From assembly GCA_934130105.1 (NCBI GenBank), contig CAKOXL010000004.1, positions 1 through 63,681 on the forward strand: DNA of 63,681 nucleotides, read 5' to 3'. Shown in pieces: positions 61,196-63,681 of the stretch. A program made the position numbers and the translations under genes. The notes beneath the pieces were generated by a model. The model was not told where the DNA came from. It saw only the letters and a list, made by a program, of their open reading frames with translations, and did not search any database. This stretch comes from an uncultured Bacilli bacterium (GTDB taxonomy: Bacteria > Bacillota_I > Bacilli_A > RF39 > UBA660). The first letter of the stretch is position 1; each line of letters opens with the position of its first letter.

Positions 61196-63364
61196 CTAAA
61201 TATGTATAGGATTAAAATCAATATCTATTTTTACCTTATTATTAGATTTATAATGTTCAATTAAATCATTTAATGTTGAATATAATTTATCTTCTTTTTT
61301 ATATTTTAGAATAATTTGAAAGCGATAAATATTATTTATTTTAAATATATTAGCTATACTTGGTCCTAGTATAATTGTATTTTTTAAATTTTTGTTTAAA
61401 TATTCTGCTACTTTATTGCTTGCTGTTTTAGCTTCATCGTAAGATTTACTTAGTATTTTTATGGAAGTTAAGTAGTAATATGGCGGATAACCTAATTTAT
61501 GCCTTATTAACATTTCTTGATTATAAAAGCCTAAATAGTCATGGCTTTTAGCATATCTAATAGCATAATGATCTGGGTTAAATGTTTGAATAATAACTTT
61601 ACCTGGTTTTTCCCCTCTTCCACTTCTACCGGCTACTTGACATAATAATTGAAATGTTGTTTCACTGCTTCTAAAATCTGGAATATTTAAACTTGTATCA
61701 GCATTTATTACACCAACTAGAGTAACATTAGGAAAATCAAGCCCTTTAGCAATCATTTGGGTTCCAAGTAAAATATCATACTCCCCATTTTGGAAGCTAT
61801 TTACAATTTTTTCATGACTTCCTTTTCTACTTGTTGTATCCATGTCCATACGAATTACTTTTTTGTTAGGAAACATTTTAATTAATTGTTCTTCCACTTT
61901 TTCTGTACCTGTGCCTAGTGTTGTCATAGCTTCTTCATTACATTCGGGGCATTTTGTTTCTAAGTTGGTACCATAGCCACAATAATGACATCTTAAGGTA
62001 TTGCTACTTTTATGATAAGTTAATGTTATATCACAGTTAGGACATTTTTTTGTAAAACCACAATTTTTACATGACACAAATGATGAATACCCTCTTCTAT
62101 TTAATAGTAATATTACTTGTTCGTTTTTGTTAAGTGTATCAGTAATTGAATTTATTAAAGTAGTTGAAAAACTACCATACTTTTTTTCTTGATGCATATC
62201 AACTATTTCTATACTTGGCATTTTTTGGTGATTAACACGTTCTTTTAGTTCAATTAATTCATAAACTTTTTTCTTGCTTCTAGCATATGTTTCTAACGTT
62301 GGTGTTGCACTTCCAAGTAGTAATGGACAACTATGGTAATTACTACGCCACTTAGCTATATCAATAGCATGATATTTAGGATTAGAACTATCTTGTTTAT
62401 AACTATCTGTATGTTCTTCATCAATTATAATAATGCCAATGTTTTTAAGCGGAGCAAAGATTGCGCTTCTTGCACCTATTACTATTTTTACTTCGCCTCT
62501 AGTAATTTTACGCCATTCATCATATTTTTCACCAGCACTTAAACGGCTATGTAAAATAGCTATACTATCATTAAAACGACTTTTAAAACGTGAAACAATT
62601 TGTTCGGTTAGAGAAATTTCTGGCACTAAAACAATACTTTCTTTTCCTTCTTTTAGAAATGTTTCTATTATTTCCATATAAACTTCTGTCTTACCGCTGC
62701 CAGTAACACCATGCAATAAGAATGTTGTATTAGTATTTTTCTTTGAAATTACTTTATCAACCGCCTCTTGCTGAAGATTAGTAAGTTGATGTTTTTCTTT
62801 TAAATTAGATTTATAGTCAAGACGATATACTTCTTTTTTTTCTTCTAATATTATCTGTTTTTTTAATAGTGTTTTTACACTACTAGTAGAGATAATATTA
62901 GCATCTTTTTTTAAAATTTTTCCTTGCTCTTTTATCATATTAATGATAACTTTTTGTTTTTCGTTAAGGTCAGTGTTAATATTATCACTATTTAGTACTA
63001 AATAAGTTTCTATTTTTTTAGGAACTACAACGCCATTTCTAGCTTTTAGTGCTTTTGGTAACATAACTTGATATGATGAAATTAGGGTTGATAGGGTTGT
63101 TTCTTGAATATATTTTCCAAGTGATAAAAGTTCTTCATTTAGGATAACCTCTTCATCAACAACACCAATTATTTCTTTTAATTCATAATTGCTAGTTGAT
63201 GCTTTTTCTATTCCTAAAACAAATCCTTCTAATATTTGACTAGCAAATGGTACAGTCACACGAAGACCAACTTTTACTTTAGAAACTAATGATGATGGAA
63301 TAATATAATCAAAATTTTTGTCTATATTTTTATTTGATAATTCAACTAATACTTTTGCTATCAT
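61196..63364 (-). CDS. priA: Primosomal protein N' (replication restart helicase PriA)
   Basis: 722 residues, full length. N-terminal 3'-DNA-binding domain (about 1-105), winged helix, Walker A GVTGSGKTEVYMEI (about 219-232), DEEH (about 317-320), the zinc-binding insertion with CGFTKKCPNCDITL...CHYCGYGT...CPEC, and the C-terminal helicase motifs QVAGRSGRGEKPG. It restarts stalled forks. It is the first gene of the operon leading to fmt. Confidence 0.97.
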   Translation of the reverse strand: MIAKVLVELSNKNIDKNFDYIIPSSLVSKVKVGLRVTVPFASQILEGFVLGIEKASTSNYELKEIIGVVDEEVILNEELLSLGKYIQETTLSTLISSYQVMLPKALKARNGVVVPKKIETYLVLNSDNINTDLNEKQKVIINMIKEQGKILKKDANIISTSSVKTLLKKQIILEEKKEVYRLDYKSNLKEKHQLTNLQQEAVDKVISKKNTNTTFLLHGVTGSGKTEVYMEIIETFLKEGKESIVLVPEISLTEQIVSRFKSRFNDSIAILHSRLSAGEKYDEWRKITRGEVKIVIGARSAIFAPLKNIGIIIIDEEHTDSYKQDSSNPKYHAIDIAKWRSNYHSCPLLLGSATPTLETYARSKKKVYELIELKERVNHQKMPSIEIVDMHQEKKYGSFSTTLINSITDTLNKNEQVILLLNRRGYSSFVSCKNCGFTKKCPNCDITLTYHKSSNTLRCHYCGYGTNLETKCPECNEEAMTTLGTGTEKVEEQLIKMFPNKKVIRMDMDTTSRKGSHEKIVNSFQNGEYDILLGTQMIAKGLDFPNVTLVGVINADTSLNIPDFRSSETTFQLLCQVAGRSGRGEKPGKVIIQTFNPDHYAIRYAKSHDYLGFYNQEMLIRHKLGYPPYYYLTSIKILSKSYDEAKTASNKVAEYLNKNLKNTIILGPSIANIFKINNIYRFQIILKYKKEDKLYSTLNDLIEHYKSNNKVKIDIDFNPIHI

Positions 63365-63495
63365 AATATCACCTTCAACATAAAATTATTTATCACACGT
63401 CTATTTAGCTTTAAGTATTATGATAGGCTTTTTTGAAACCTTTAGTAATACAACTTTATTAAAGCATCATATAAAAAGTAGAAATTATTCTTAGT

Positions 63496-63681
63496 TTATT
63501 TTTTTGATAATTCTTTTATAGTATCTATATCTAAACCCGTTATTTTGCTGATAGATTCAATTGGTAGATTCAAATTAAGCATATTTTTAGCTATTTCTAT
63601 ATTTCTTTGTTCCATTCCTTCTTCGTAGGCTATCCTTTTTTCAGTATTTTGAATTAATTTTTGATCCTCTTCATATGTCAT
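63496..63681 (-). CDS. Rpn-type nuclease/transposase-like protein, C-terminal part (runs off right edge)
   Basis: The visible 61 residues (MTYEEDQKLIQNTEKRIAYE to TGLDIDTIKELSKK) match the C-terminal tail of the Rpn-type protein at 14225-15055 at most positions. The Met at 63681 aligns with an internal Met of the other copy, so the gene continues past the window edge. It is a paralogue of that nuclease and upstream of priA. Confidence 0.8.
   Translation of the reverse strand: MTYEEDQKLIQNTEKRIAYEEGMEQRNIEIAKNMLNLNLPIESISKITGLDIDTIKELSKK

Noticed and set aside
1..63681. CRISPR arrays, prophage or insertion sequences
   Set aside because: No regularly spaced short repeats, no phage structural genes and no IS-type transposase with terminal repeats were found. 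The repeats seen are explained by the DGR and by internal duplication in the effector.

Overview
This 63.7 kb window is very AT-rich chromosomal DNA from a bacterium, most likely an uncultured gut Bacillota on the Bacilli/RF39/Erysipelotrichia side. That placement is inference. It rests on Firmicutes gene order (rimP-nusA-ylxR-infB-rbfA; radC-mreC-mreD-spoIVFA-spoIVFB; priA-fmt-rlmN-PP2C-prkC-rsgA-rpe), on strong AGGAGG-type ribosome sites and on low GC. TGA is used as a stop codon (for example at the ends of the CPBP protease and the APH-like kinase), so the code is standard.

Layout. 1-75 holds the first codons of a surface-protein paralogue (copy A). 302-5559 is a set of envelope genes: a HExxH metallopeptidase, two VTT/DedA proteins, RmuC and PrsW. 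5649-10717 is the translation/transcription operon rimP-nusA-ylxR-[broken dCMP deaminase]-infB-rbfA. 10880-14159 has a CPBP protease, a metallophosphoesterase, an M29 aminopeptidase and a Tyr-rich protein. 14225-19453 is a diversity-generating retroelement (DGR) next to an Rpn-type nuclease. After a SF1 helicase, 21869-35393 is a type VII secretion (T7SSb-like) locus: EssC, a 1916-residue effector, four WXG100 proteins, a YukD/EsaB protein and a divergent regulator. 35675-46530 is mostly housekeeping (thyX, gpmI, tRNA-Leu, spoIVFB/FA, mreD/mreC, radC, proS). 46727-50589 is a second accessory patch with a beta-helix protein and the second DGR-target paralogue (copy C). 50779-63364 is the priA-to-rpe operon, and the right edge cuts a second Rpn-type gene.

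Main discovery. The DGR is complete and readable at nucleotide level. Its parts are a reverse transcriptase (YMDD, IGxxxSQ), an Avd-type helical accessory protein, a MutS-domain-I-like accessory protein, a template repeat (17198-17339) and a variable repeat (17554-17695) at the 3' end of a membrane-anchored C-lectin-fold target. Template and variable repeat differ at 13 positions. All 13 are adenines of the coding strand (13 of 34 A; 0 of 108 non-A). A paralogous target 31 kb away (copy C) has a variable repeat that differs at A and non-A sites, has a poorly matching 3' end and carries an in-frame TGA, so it looks released from this template. Copies A and C share a promoter with a dyad in the -35/-10 spacer that copy B lacks.

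Second system. The T7SS locus encodes an unusually large substrate with two different cysteine-hydrolase-type regions (transglutaminase-like C-H-D and papain-like C-H) plus near-identical internal repeats. Its cassette has no visible EssA, EssB or EsaA, so the rest of the machine must lie elsewhere or be absent.
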